Under the pieces are notes generated by a model that was given only the letters and a program-made list of their open reading frames with translations, did no database searches and was not told where the DNA came from. The position numbers and the translations under genes are program-made. Below are positions 25,601-33,431 of a DNA stretch of 36,198 bases, one piece after another. Source of the stretch: UBA3871 sp002392265 (GTDB lineage Bacteria > Bacillota > Clostridia > Peptostreptococcales > Anaerovoracaceae). Position 1 is the stretch's first letter. Each line of letters begins with the position of its first letter. Location: the NCBI GenBank assembly GCA_946614255.1, contig CAMOGS010000026.1, positions 1-36,198 of the forward strand, in the 5' to 3' direction.

Positions 25601-28600
25601 CGAAGCAAAATATGATTTACTTTACCTTGGAAACGTTACAAGCTACAGCGACAACACAGAAAAGTTGAAGTGGAGCGGTGCGATTGACTGGACACAGACT
25701 TCGGTAAATGTCGCAGCAGGCGAAACATTCAAAATTACTTACAAAAAGGACAGCAGCGGGAACAGCGGTGATGACACAGTATGGCTTAAAGACTTTGCTT
25801 TTGATTCGGCCTACACGCTGGCATTCACCAACATCGCAGACGGTGCGAACTTAACCCTCACAAAGAATGGTGAGACGGTAGCTCCTGCAAGTGCAGGCAC
25901 CTACACTCTCGCGGACGGAACCTATGCATACACCGAGAGCAAGTTTGGCTACGAGGACCTCACCGGCACTGTGACCGTAAGCGGTGCAGATCAGACTGTC
26001 GATCTTCCGGCGATGACGGCTGCGGCAAGCAAGACTCTCACCTTCAGCATTCCCGATGGCGCAAGCATTGCCGTAAGCCACGAGACTGAGGGCGATATGG
26101 CAGGCTTTGCAAGCGGGAACGTTTTCACACTTCCTGCGGGCGAGACCTACAGCTACACAGTAAGCAAGGAGGGTTTTGTAAGCGTGCGCGGCAGAGTGGT
26201 GCTTGACGATAACAGAACGCTTACAATAAGCCTGGCAAATGCGGGTGCAGCATGGGACGGTGCGGCAAAGACAGTGCCGCAGCAGGATGCAAACGGCACA
26301 TACCTGATTGGCAGCGGGGCAGAGCTTGCTTGGTTTGCGGATTATGTGAACACTACAAATGGCAGCATAAATGCAAAGCTTACGGCAAACATAAACCTCG
26401 GCGGCAGAGCATGGACTCCGATTGGCAGCGACAATGCCTTTGAGGGTGTGTTCGATGGAAACGGCAAGACAATCAGCGGAATTCCGGCAGCAATATGTGG
26501 TATTTTCAGCAAGGTCGGAACTGCTGACAATCATTCTGCAACGGTAAAGAATCTTTCTGTAAACGGGACAATAAGCAACTCAAGCGATGCGGGCGGTATA
26601 ATCAGCCAGCTTTACGGTATTGCTGAAAATTGCAGCTTTACAGGAAGCATTACAACAGGAGGCCGCGCCGGCGGTATAGCTGCCAGAATGGAAGCAGGCG
26701 GCAGGATTAGCGGCTGTGCGGTGAATGCAGATATAACAAATACAAACACCTACTTCAACCAGACTCTTGAGGTTGGAGGAATTACGGGATATATCTACGG
26801 CATAGTCGAAAATTCATATTTCGTGGGAAGCGTAGCCGCAAATATTACAAACAGTAGCGGCAGAACGCTGACAAACAAAGCCGTAGGCGGCATTACAGGC
26901 AGAGCTGCAAAGTCATACGGCAGCAATTCGCCTGCAATAATCAGAAACTGCTATGTTTCGGCAAGTGTGACAGGACCTGCGGACGGTATCAGCGCATTTG
27001 TATGGTATGAGGCTGCAAACGCAAACGATGTTTCGGTCACCAACTGCTACTACGAAAACAAGGGCCTTACCGACGGCAAAGCTACAGCAAAGACCGGCTC
27101 CGAAATGAGAGCGAGAGCATTTGTCTCTGCTCTTAACGGCAGCGGAAGTGTGTTTAATCAGGATATAACAGATCTTAATGGTGGGTTCCCTGTGCTTGCT
27201 TGGCAGGGCGGATCCGAAGTCTTCGATGCGGACGCAAGAGCTGTCAGCCTCGACAAAACTGCGCTTACTTTATCGCAGTCAGAAGTTCGTGAGGCTTGCA
27301 ATCTCACGCTTCCTGCAAGCGGTGCAAACGGAACGACAATCGCTTGGGCTTCCGATAATGCTTCGGTAATCTCAAACAGCGGTGCGGTAGTACTCCCACA
27401 GAGTGGCCGCGCTACAGTAACACTTACAGCAACCATTACAAAGAATGAAGCAAGAGACACAAAGACCTTTAGCATCACGGTTTACTCCGGTTCTGCTACA
27501 AATCAGGCAAGACTCGATGCCATCGCATCTTATGTAAACGGCAGATCGGTGTGGGCGAGCGAAATTGTCCATCCTGACGAAAGAACTACGGTTGATGTAA
27601 TAAAGAGGTTTGTTTCTGCAAGCGGCCGTGACATAAACGGACTCACATTCACGATGACAAGCCCGGGCACCAAGTCGCTTCCTGCAAACGAGGATGTGAA
27701 TATCGCATCCGACGGCACTATAAACTACTTTACGGGCGTTGAGGGCTCAAGCTCCTACAAGAGCGCACTTTATAACGATGTGGCATTCACCGTTTCAAAC
27801 GGCACGGAGAGCGCAAGCTTTACCTGCAGAATGTTCATCAGCTGGGATAAAGAATATGTTGAAGGTGTCCTCGGCAGCCTGGCGAACCAGATTACATGGA
27901 ACACAATACGCGGTGAAAATGCGACTTCATCCGCAGTTACTTCAAATCTGGCGCTTCCTGAAGGAATCGGAACAGCGTCCGTTACATGGCAGGCCAGCTA
28001 TGATCAAAGCGAGGGCGAACTCGTCACAATAGAAAGAGCTCTGCAGAATGAAAACTATTATCAGAGAGTAAACGTAATTAGACCTGCAGGGGCAGACCTG
28101 CCTGTAAGGCTCACAGGAACCTTTAGGTTCAACCTCACAAACAGAGACGAGCTTCCGGGCGAGGCAGATTTTTCGGTAACAAAGACATTTGATTTTACAG
28201 TTGCAAAGGACGCTTCGCAGGCACAGGTAGATACGGCACGTACACAGCAGAGCCTTGAAAGCAGCTTTGAAGGCCTCATCACGTACTTCTACGGTGATAT
28301 GGGCGAGCAGCTCAGATTAGACGCAGTAAAGGGCGATTTGCAGCTGCCGCAGCCGAGAGCTCTCGAGACATCGGGAATATTCCAGAACCGTTCAAGTCAG
28401 AGAATAACATATACTTCGTTGACCCCTGAAGTGATGTCGATTTCAGGATATCACGCAATTATATACAGACCTCTGCCGGGTGCAGAGAGCGAAACCGCGA
28501 GATTAAAGGCTACGATAAGCTCCAGAGACACAGGCAGGGTGCAGGGCGAGGCGACATTTGAGTTTACCGTTCTGCCTTTTACCCAGGCAGAAATTAATGC

Positions 28601-30371
28601 CGACAAGGCATATATGGCAAGAATTGCGACAGATGCCGTTTACGTGGCAGGTCTTTTGAGAGATACTGAAAACACTCCGAGCGCAATTGTTGCAAACCTC
28701 AAAAACTTCTCATTTATAACGGAAGAAAACGGCGAAATCGTTTATAACAGTGGCAGTGGCTTCGGCGGCAGCGCTGTAAAGCTTGCGGACCTTCCGGGCT
28801 ACGATCCGATGAGCTCTCTTATGTGGAGAACCATCCGCTCGAGCCGCCCGACGATTCTGACAGACGAAAATCTGCTGCTCACAAAGCCTGAATATGACAC
28901 TCAGCTAATACTCGAAAGCTGTATGACAATGGAAAAGTACTCGGCATACGGCGACAGGTTCACGGCAGATTCCACTGCTTACGCAAGCTATTCAATTTTC
29001 GAAGACCTTTACAAGGTACCTGTTTCTGCAACCGTTACCGTAAAGGGCCTGCGCGGCGCAGATCCTAATGCTGCGAGCCGTCCGAACACAATGTCGGTCA
29101 ATGTAAAGGTTGACGGCAGAGACTTCGGAGGCTTTGAAAATATAACAAGCTGGACTTACACCGGTAGCACCCTACGCGACCACACTGCGTGGGATGCGTT
29201 AAGGGGCGCGCTTTCTGCAAACGGCTATGGCTACACCGGCAGCGGCACTTATGTAAGAAGCTTAACCGACTCTCACGGTCATGAGCTTGGCGAGTTTGAT
29301 TTCGGTCAGAATTCGGGCTGGCTCTACACTGTGGGCGGCGTGCTGCCTGACCTTGCGCTTGCTCAGTACTACCTCGAGGATGGCGACAGAATGGTGTTCT
29401 ATTACACAGGTGAGTACACGAGAGAGCCGGGCGTGAGAGAAAAGATGAAGGAGGCCGCAAAAGAAGAGCTTGCTGTACCTGAAACGGGCGCGGAGATCGT
29501 GAAGAAGGAAGAAAAGACAGACGCGCTTGGCAGCAAGATCGTAACGGTTACGGACGTGAACGGAAAGCAGGCATCGAGCGTTCAGCTTTCGGATGAAGCC
29601 GTGAAGAAGGCTGAAGCAAGCGGTAAGCCTATTGAGATTGCAGTAAGTGCAGCAAAGCCTGAAGCGGATGCGAAGAAGGCTGCGGCAGTGAATGTCATTC
29701 TTCCGAAGGGCAAGGAAAAGGCCGCTGTAAGCATTCCTGTAAAGGAGGCTGAAACGACCACTGTACTGATGAAGGTAAATGCTGACGGAAGCTTTACACC
29801 GATTGTCACAAGCGTTGTAAACGAAGAAGGTACTGGCGTTGTTGCGACAGTTGAAGACGGAAGCTACATCGTAGTGGACAACAAGGTAGAGTTTGAGGAT
29901 GTAAAGAAGGATGCATGGTATGAAGCCGGAGTAAACTTTGCCGCTTCGCGAGGCCTTATGGTAGGCGTGGGCGAGGGCAAGTTTGCTCAGGAAACTGCAC
30001 TGACAACAGCTCAGACCGCTGCCGTAATCGGCAGAATCAAGGGCGAGGGCACATCCGAATCCTGGGAAAAGGCGGTTGAAAAGTTTGGCAAAGCCGAGGT
30101 AAACAACCGTCAGAATACGATCTCAATGCTCTACGAGGCATACAAGGAAATCGGTGGAAGCGAAGTAGCAGTGAATGCTGATGCTTTAATCACATTCAGG
30201 GATTCTTCGGATATCTCTGCTGAGAATCTTGAAGCAGTGCGCTGGGCAGTGGCTGCAGGCCTGATAAACGGCGTGGGCGACGATTTGATAGATCCTCTCG
30301 GAGAGCTCACCAGAGGCCAGTTCGGTACGATGCTTGAAAGATTTATAAAGCTGCTGGCGGGAATTCAGTAA
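22617..30371 (+). CDS. Giant SLH-anchored surface protein with DUF4430 domain, cobalamin-controlled
   Basis: 2584-residue exported protein. The start is the ATG at 22617, after GAAAGAAGG; the in-frame ATG at 22434 lies before the riboswitch terminator. A signal peptide (1-40) ends AAYA. Approximate layout: GLUG-type repeats (72-300, GGIVG/GGIIG), a PEGA-like domain (342-412), two copies of a block of Ig-like (YKGASTTF), beta-rich and PEGA-like parts (495-850 and 850-1210), a second GLUG region (1218-1490), degenerate bacterial Ig domains (1543-2000), DUF4430 (about 2160-2270, TAWDALRGALSANGYGY, NSGWLYTVGG), a charged linker, and SLH repeats (2424-2584). DUF4430 is related to the C-terminal beta-domain of transcobalamin and intrinsic factor. 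With the riboswitch, a role in corrinoid capture on the wall is likely but inferred. Confidence 0.9.
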   Translation: MIKSKSYSRILSVLLAVMMVIAMVPSDFVSAAYADAAIPVSDAEGFAAMEADGSYILTDDITVEAPYASAFTGTFDGDGHTVTLDITASSANTGMFKQLGSGATVKNLVLEGSVTSTGNNTGAVVGRVDPDAADVTIENCLNKAEIQGSRYVGGIVGCGNYGDYRIIIESCGNEANISSTGNQVGGIIGKIEGGTISNCYNTGIVKGDNQRAGIVGQALAYADSGYPYTVHVSTEISNCYSTGTIQAKEGSSNKGYPIVGAGNANKKATVTNCYALSGTGEGDGLLPPQSSGNDVVTATNCDYKTSEFMQSADFVSLLGDAFERGATYPELVAINAMQTPTASVTFTLSPADATLVIDGTKTVNGGATRTVNLAAGDHTWVVSAEGCTSQDGSISVSEDQANTAATLDGVSVTLAKDASQFSTITFETTPANATVVVKKGETVMEPSTDGGKTYELLNTKTYTYEASTTTEGYEAATGDVDLSSATNTIALKHVESIAVSGNEASYYVGTTEEQLRSSLTVTATYNDRTTATVTGFTVSGFDVAEPAENHTVTISYKGASTTFTADFSIEPTAYAALAGKAIVTPIVGSYGFVNEITEGGVLLLKSNNQSRHNTSAIMTITPISEGTLTFKYKIGSENSDKLYMYKESESEGAGQGGKKDWTSAEYNLSAGQTFYIKYTKDYSVDSNGDTIYLKDFSFEKKYSVTITPDIDGTTIVLKDSEQNLVTGENGVYSLPAGTYSYTITKFRYEEKTGTITVVDSDVTENVTMTALSELTVTFDITLPSGVSGDASIVVKHGADVMTANPNGTYSLTAGEYTYTVSHANCAIAEGTFTVSNSNVTVPVALKSVASLTITGNRTGYYIGTPEDSLRSALTVTANYSDGSSEAVTGYTVSGFDVAVPAENHTITISYKGASTTFAADFTVRPTAYSALAGKATVDCFAGDTNGGSKYGFADDELNGEIVLKSNNQGQGNKAAVMTITPNSSGVLRFKYKISSEAKYDLLYLGNVTSYSDNTEKLKWSGAIDWTQTSVNVAAGETFKITYKKDSSGNSGDDTVWLKDFAFDSAYTLAFTNIADGANLTLTKNGETVAPASAGTYTLADGTYAYTESKFGYEDLTGTVTVSGADQTVDLPAMTAAASKTLTFSIPDGASIAVSHETEGDMAGFASGNVFTLPAGETYSYTVSKEGFVSVRGRVVLDDNRTLTISLANAGAAWDGAAKTVPQQDANGTYLIGSGAELAWFADYVNTTNGSINAKLTANINLGGRAWTPIGSDNAFEGVFDGNGKTISGIPAAICGIFSKVGTADNHSATVKNLSVNGTISNSSDAGGIISQLYGIAENCSFTGSITTGGRAGGIAARMEAGGRISGCAVNADITNTNTYFNQTLEVGGITGYIYGIVENSYFVGSVAANITNSSGRTLTNKAVGGITGRAAKSYGSNSPAIIRNCYVSASVTGPADGISAFVWYEAANANDVSVTNCYYENKGLTDGKATAKTGSEMRARAFVSALNGSGSVFNQDITDLNGGFPVLAWQGGSEVFDADARAVSLDKTALTLSQSEVREACNLTLPASGANGTTIAWASDNASVISNSGAVVLPQSGRATVTLTATITKNEARDTKTFSITVYSGSATNQARLDAIASYVNGRSVWASEIVHPDERTTVDVIKRFVSASGRDINGLTFTMTSPGTKSLPANEDVNIASDGTINYFTGVEGSSSYKSALYNDVAFTVSNGTESASFTCRMFISWDKEYVEGVLGSLANQITWNTIRGENATSSAVTSNLALPEGIGTASVTWQASYDQSEGELVTIERALQNENYYQRVNVIRPAGADLPVRLTGTFRFNLTNRDELPGEADFSVTKTFDFTVAKDASQAQVDTARTQQSLESSFEGLITYFYGDMGEQLRLDAVKGDLQLPQPRALETSGIFQNRSSQRITYTSLTPEVMSISGYHAIIYRPLPGAESETARLKATISSRDTGRVQGEATFEFTVLPFTQAEINADKAYMARIATDAVYVAGLLRDTENTPSAIVANLKNFSFITEENGEIVYNSGSGFGGSAVKLADLPGYDPMSSLMWRTIRSSRPTILTDENLLLTKPEYDTQLILESCMTMEKYSAYGDRFTADSTAYASYSIFEDLYKVPVSATVTVKGLRGADPNAASRPNTMSVNVKVDGRDFGGFENITSWTYTGSTLRDHTAWDALRGALSANGYGYTGSGTYVRSLTDSHGHELGEFDFGQNSGWLYTVGGVLPDLALAQYYLEDGDRMVFYYTGEYTREPGVREKMKEAAKEELAVPETGAEIVKKEEKTDALGSKIVTVTDVNGKQASSVQLSDEAVKKAEASGKPIEIAVSAAKPEADAKKAAAVNVILPKGKEKAAVSIPVKEAETTTVLMKVNADGSFTPIVTSVVNEEGTGVVATVEDGSYIVVDNKVEFEDVKKDAWYEAGVNFAASRGLMVGVGEGKFAQETALTTAQTAAVIGRIKGEGTSESWEKAVEKFGKAEVNNRQNTISMLYEAYKEIGGSEVAVNADALITFRDSSDISAENLEAVRWAVAAGLINGVGDDLIDPLGELTRGQFGTMLERFIKLLAGIQ

Positions 30372-30409
30372 AAAAGCCGGGGAAAAAGGCGGGAAACCTG
30401 AAAATTTCC

Positions 30410-30438
30410 TTGACTTTCGACCTCGGAAGCAGTATACT
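30410..30438 (+). promoter_or_regulatory. Promoter of rplM-rpsI
   Basis: TTGACT (30410-30415), 17-bp spacer, TATACT (30433-30438), giving a leader of about 300 bases. Confidence 0.75.
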
Positions 30439-30471
30439 AATCGTGCATTGTGTTTCAATGCACGATTTTTT
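30439..30471 (+). terminator. Strong hairpin with T run after the giant gene
   Basis: AATCGTGCATTG (30439-30450) and CAATGCACGATT (30456-30467) make a perfect 12-bp stem followed by T. It overlaps the expected transcription start of the rplM promoter, so it most likely ends transcription from the giant gene. Confidence 0.75.
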
Positions 30472-30484
30472 GTGTGCAAAAATC

Positions 30485-30720
30485 GCACCGGGTGGCTCTT
30501 TCAAGGTAGGCCATCAATTGGGTGATTAGCCGGCGACTCAAGGGTTTGAGCGGTGGCCGGCATGCAAAGTCGTCCGGGTACAGGATGGATGACCGTCCGC
30601 GACCCGAAACTAATATATTTTAGTATATCGAAAAAGATACCGAGCGGGTCTGACTTTGGAAGAGCGAGCCACGCATGGTATCCCAGTAGACAAAACCGAA
30701 ACGGATCTTTTGCGAGATCT
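30485..30720 (+). ncRNA. Structured leader RNA upstream of rplM, unidentified
   Basis: The stretch holds nested long-range helices: GTGGCTC (30492-30498) with GAGCCAC (30666-30672); CAAAGTC (30565-30571) with GACTTTG (30652-30658); GACCCG (30601-30606) with CGGGTC (30645-30650); GCCGGC (30529-30534) with GCCGGC (30556-30561), enclosing CTCAA/TTGAG. A final GATCT/AGATC hairpin lies close to the rplM ribosome binding site. No ORF crosses it convincingly. It may be an L13-responsive leader or an independent RNA; I do not recognise the family. Confidence 0.5.
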
Positions 30721-30744
30721 TAGTAGGTGCAGAAAGGAAAAGAA

Positions 30745-31173
30745 ATGAAATCATTTATCGCAAAGCCACAGGAAGTGGAAAGAAAGTGGTATGTGATTGA
30801 TGCTGACGGCAAGAACCTTGGTAGACTTGCATCAGAAGTTGCATCAATCCTCCGCGGAAAGAAAAAGCCGACCTATACTCCTCACGTAGATTGCGGCGAC
30901 TATGTAATCGTAATCAACGCAGAAAAGGTAGAGGTTACCGGCAAGAAGAGACAGGAAAAGATTTACAAGAGACATACCGGTTATCCGGGCGGACTCCGCG
31001 AAATCTCCTTCGAAAAGTTACAGGCAAAGAAGCCGACTGAAATCATCGAGCACGCTGTAAAGGGTATGCTTCCAAACGGAGCACTCGGTCGTCAGATGTA
31101 CAAAAAGCTTCACGTTTATGCAGGTCCGGAGCACAATCACGCTGCTCAGAAGCCTGAAACTTGGAATTTCTAG
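30745..31173 (+). CDS. rplM: 50S ribosomal protein L13
   Basis: 142-residue early-assembly large-subunit protein that contacts 23S rRNA. Typical blocks are WYVIDADGKNLGRLASEVASILRGK, YTPHVDCGDYVIVINAEK, KIYKRHTGYPGGL and GMLPNGALGRQMYKKLHVYAGPEHNHAAQKP. The start is the ATG at 30745 after AAAGGAA; the in-frame start at 30727 overlaps that site. It forms the usual two-gene operon with rpsI, 17 bases downstream. Firmicute L13 is a known autoregulator through its leader. Confidence 0.98.
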   Translation: MKSFIAKPQEVERKWYVIDADGKNLGRLASEVASILRGKKKPTYTPHVDCGDYVIVINAEKVEVTGKKRQEKIYKRHTGYPGGLREISFEKLQAKKPTEIIEHAVKGMLPNGALGRQMYKKLHVYAGPEHNHAAQKPETWNF

Positions 31174-31190
31174 GAAAGGGGTAAGAAACA

Positions 31191-31586
31191 ATGGCAAAAG
31201 TACAGTATGCTGCTACAGGCAGAAGAAAGTCTTCCGTTGCTAGAGTAAGATTACTCCCTGGTACCGGAAAAATCACTATCAATAAAAAGGATCTGGAGGA
31301 ATACTTCCCTACAGATATCGTAAAGAGAGAAGCACGCAGACCTTTCGAGGTTGCAGGCTGCGAAGGCAAGTTTGACGTTATCGCTACAATTCACGGCGGT
31401 GGCTTCACAGGCCAGGCAGGCGCACTCCGCCACGGTATCTCCAGAGCCCTCTGCATCGCTGACAAGGAAGCTTTCAGAGCTCCACTCAAGGCTGCAGGTT
31501 TCCTCTCGAGAGACCCTCGTATGAAGGAAAGAAAGAAGTACGGATTGAAGAAGGCTCGTAGAGCTAGCCAGTTCTCAAAGAGATAA
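31191..31586 (+). CDS. rpsI: 30S ribosomal protein S9
   Basis: 131-residue small-subunit protein whose C-terminal tail reaches the P-site tRNA. It shows YAATGRRKSSVARVRLLPG, GGGFTGQAGALRHGISRAL, RDPRMKERKKYGLKKARRASQFSKR, with the essential Arg at the end. AAAGGGG precedes the ATG. The gene is intact. Its 3' end borders the accessory island, and rpsI 3' ends are known insertion targets for integrative elements in other Firmicutes. Confidence 0.98.
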   Translation: MAKVQYAATGRRKSSVARVRLLPGTGKITINKKDLEEYFPTDIVKREARRPFEVAGCEGKFDVIATIHGGGFTGQAGALRHGISRALCIADKEAFRAPLKAAGFLSRDPRMKERKKYGLKKARRASQFSKR

Positions 31587-31677
31587 TCTGCGGCAGGCGC
31601 AAGATTCGAGAAAAGCCCGATTTTACAAGGGTTACAGAGGTTGTGGAAAGTTGTCAGATGTGTTGGATTTCAAACGG

Positions 31678-31708
31678 TATGCAACACATATGCAACAAGT
31701 ATGCAACA
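31678..31708 (+). repeat. Three TATGCAACA direct repeats at 11-bp spacing
   Basis: TATGCAACA at 31678-31686, 31689-31697 and 31700-31708, between rpsI and the integrase gene. The position and helical spacing fit integrase arm-type or excisionase sites; this is inference. Confidence 0.65.
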
Positions 31709-31728
31709 CGAATAGCAATGATATGTAT

Positions 31729-31764
31729 AGGACATTTTCAGAGAAATCTGGGAATGTCCTTTTT
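31729..31764 (+). terminator. Intrinsic terminator after rpsI
   Basis: AGGACATT (31729-31736) pairs with AATGTCCT (31753-31760), with an inner CAGA/TCTG helix, then TTTTT. Confidence 0.85.
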
Positions 31765-31775
31765 GCGCGTTACTA

Positions 31776-31822
31776 CAAGCGGTCATTCGCAGATTGCTTT
31801 GCAATCTGCGAATGACCGCTTG
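31776..31822. repeat. Perfect 22-bp inverted repeat
   Basis: Starts CAAGCGGTCATTCGCAGATT, has a TTT loop (31798-31800), and ends at 31822 with the exact complement. There is no T tract, and it lies four bases beyond the integrase stop. It may be a terminator without tail, a structure at the element end, or a resolution site. Confidence 0.8.
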
Positions 31823-31825
31823 GAA

Positions 31826-32897
31826 CTAAATTCGATTAATCGCATTTACAAGCTCCTTAACATCAAAGTGGGTATATATTTTTTCGGTCAAAGTCATTGC
31901 ACCGGAGTGCCCCACAATCTTCTTGATAATCGTCTGATCGACACCGGCTTCTGCTAACATGGAGATACATGTATGCCTGCAGCAATGTGGTGTGCGGTCA
32001 ATCTTAAGTTGCTCCATCAGTGAATGGAAGTAGCGGTCATAATAATTTCGGTATTGGAAGTGTTTGCCATCAGGTGTATGGATAAGATACTCGCATTTCG
32101 AATTATCTTCAAACCAAGCCTTGTAGTAAGGTAAGACCTTATCTGCAATAGGAACCTTTCGGATTCCGTTTTCGGTTTTACTACTAATCACATCAAAGTA
32201 TTGTTCGTCCAGATGGACATTCTCCTTTTTCAAATCCAAGAACTCTGAAATTCTTACTCCGTTATACAATAGCATCAATATGATTTGATAATACTTATCA
32301 TCTTTCTGCTCCCATATACGTTCAATTTCTTCCTTCTCGAATTTGTTTCGGTCATACTTATTCGGATTACGGTCCTTATACTGAACAACATCTACAAAGG
32401 TGGAATAATCCTTATTGCAAATATCATTCTTGATAGCAAAATCATAAAGCTGGTTGAACAGCACCTTGATTTTCCTTAAGGTAGGATAATTCTTACCGCA
32501 GGTATCAATGACTGTCTGTAAGTCCACAAGCTTTAAATCCTTGAATACCTTATGATATAGACTGCTACATGTCTTATAAGCGGCTGTGTAGCCTTTCACA
32601 TTGGATTCTGATACAGTTGGGTACTTACGCTTAGACCATTCCTCATTCCTCATATACATCATCAAAGGCCATCTTCGCAGCCTTCGTATCAAATGGACTC
32701 TTATTATAGTCTGCCAGCATCTGCAAGCCATCTGCTCTGGTAGGAGCATATCCTATAATGATAAAATCCTGAACCAGTTTATCCTTTTCTTTGTCGAAAT
32801 GTCAGCCGTTGGTCTTTCGTACCAGATAAGGATTTCTTCTTTTGCCGGAAAGTTTTACAACGCTTCCGTATCCGTTGGGTAACTTCATTTGCACCAT
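31826..32897 (-). pseudogene. Tyrosine recombinase/integrase, inactivated
   Basis: Integrative-element integrase of the Tn916/Tn1549-like type. The 3' part (31826 to about 32637) is intact and carries the core-binding region and catalytic residues: Arg in NGVRISEF, HCCRHTCISM, GHSGAMT and the nucleophile Tyr in KIYTHF. Upstream, the frame is broken twice. A 7-bp tandem duplication (ATTCCTC twice, 32638-32651) shifts it at VYEE|WSKRKYP, and a TGA (32802-32804) interrupts RKTNG-HFDKEKDK, where related proteins appear to have Trp. The N-terminal part KLPNGYGSVVKLSGKRRNP starts near 32888 or 32897. Two independent lesions mean no full-length protein, so the island is probably no longer self-mobile. 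Confidence 0.85.
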
Positions 32898-32901
32898 TCC
32901 C

Positions 32902-32930
32902 TTCGCTTATATTCAGCAAGCTGATAAGCG
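32902..32930 (-). promoter_or_regulatory. Hairpin between xre and integrase
   Basis: TCGCTTAT and ATAAGCGA arms enclose a second TCAGC/GCTGA helix, directly before the integrase start. It could limit integrase translation or transcription. Confidence 0.4.
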
Positions 32931-32945
32931 ATTCCTGTGCCAATC

Positions 32946-33380
32946 TTACTCCTCGTGGGTTACCTTTGTAACACTCGGACGGATGGTTTTCCATATTTCA
33001 TAATTGTCCTGTGTCTGACTGCCTGATTGTAATAATTCTTTCATAGCCTGCCAATCCTTCAGAAACTGTGCCAGACTTTTGTTCTCAAAGAAGATTCCAG
33101 GTGTACCATCTACATCTTTAATAGTGGTAGGAAATACTTCGTCGATAGCAAACAGGAGAGGGAGTGTATCTCCGTCTGTCTGAATATCAAATTCTGCAAG
33201 TGTGTTGACATTTACATTCAATGCGTCTGCAATCTTTCGTAACTGCTCCGGTTTTGGAAGGTTCTTTCCTAACTCATACTTACGAATTGCGACTTCATGA
33301 ATGCCGGCTAAATCACCAAGCTCTTTTTGTGTTAATCCACGAAATGTACGGATTAGCTTAATCTTTTTACCAGTATTCAT
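32946..33380 (-). CDS. XRE-family transcriptional regulator
   Basis: 144-residue protein. The N-terminal helix-turn-helix (about 4-58) reads GKKIKLIRTFRGLTQKELGDLAGIHEVAIRKYELGKNLPKPEQLRKIADALNV, a standard Cro/C1-type fold. The C-terminal 85 residues are not recognised. The start is the ATG at 33380, seven bases after AGGAGG; the longer frame to 33413 lies before that site. It is in the same direction as the broken integrase, 48 bases upstream of it, so it probably regulated excision or transfer of the element. Confidence 0.85.
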   Translation of the reverse strand: MNTGKKIKLIRTFRGLTQKELGDLAGIHEVAIRKYELGKNLPKPEQLRKIADALNVNVNTLAEFDIQTDGDTLPLLFAIDEVFPTTIKDVDGTPGIFFENKSLAQFLKDWQAMKELLQSGSQTQDNYEIWKTIRPSVTKVTHEE

Positions 33381-33431
33381 CTTATCAACCTCCTGTGCAA
33401 TATAATTTAGCATACAAAATTACAATATCTG

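Noticed and set aside
31678..31708. CRISPR-like array
   Set aside because: The repeats are 9 bases with 2-base gaps; there are no spacers and no cas genes.
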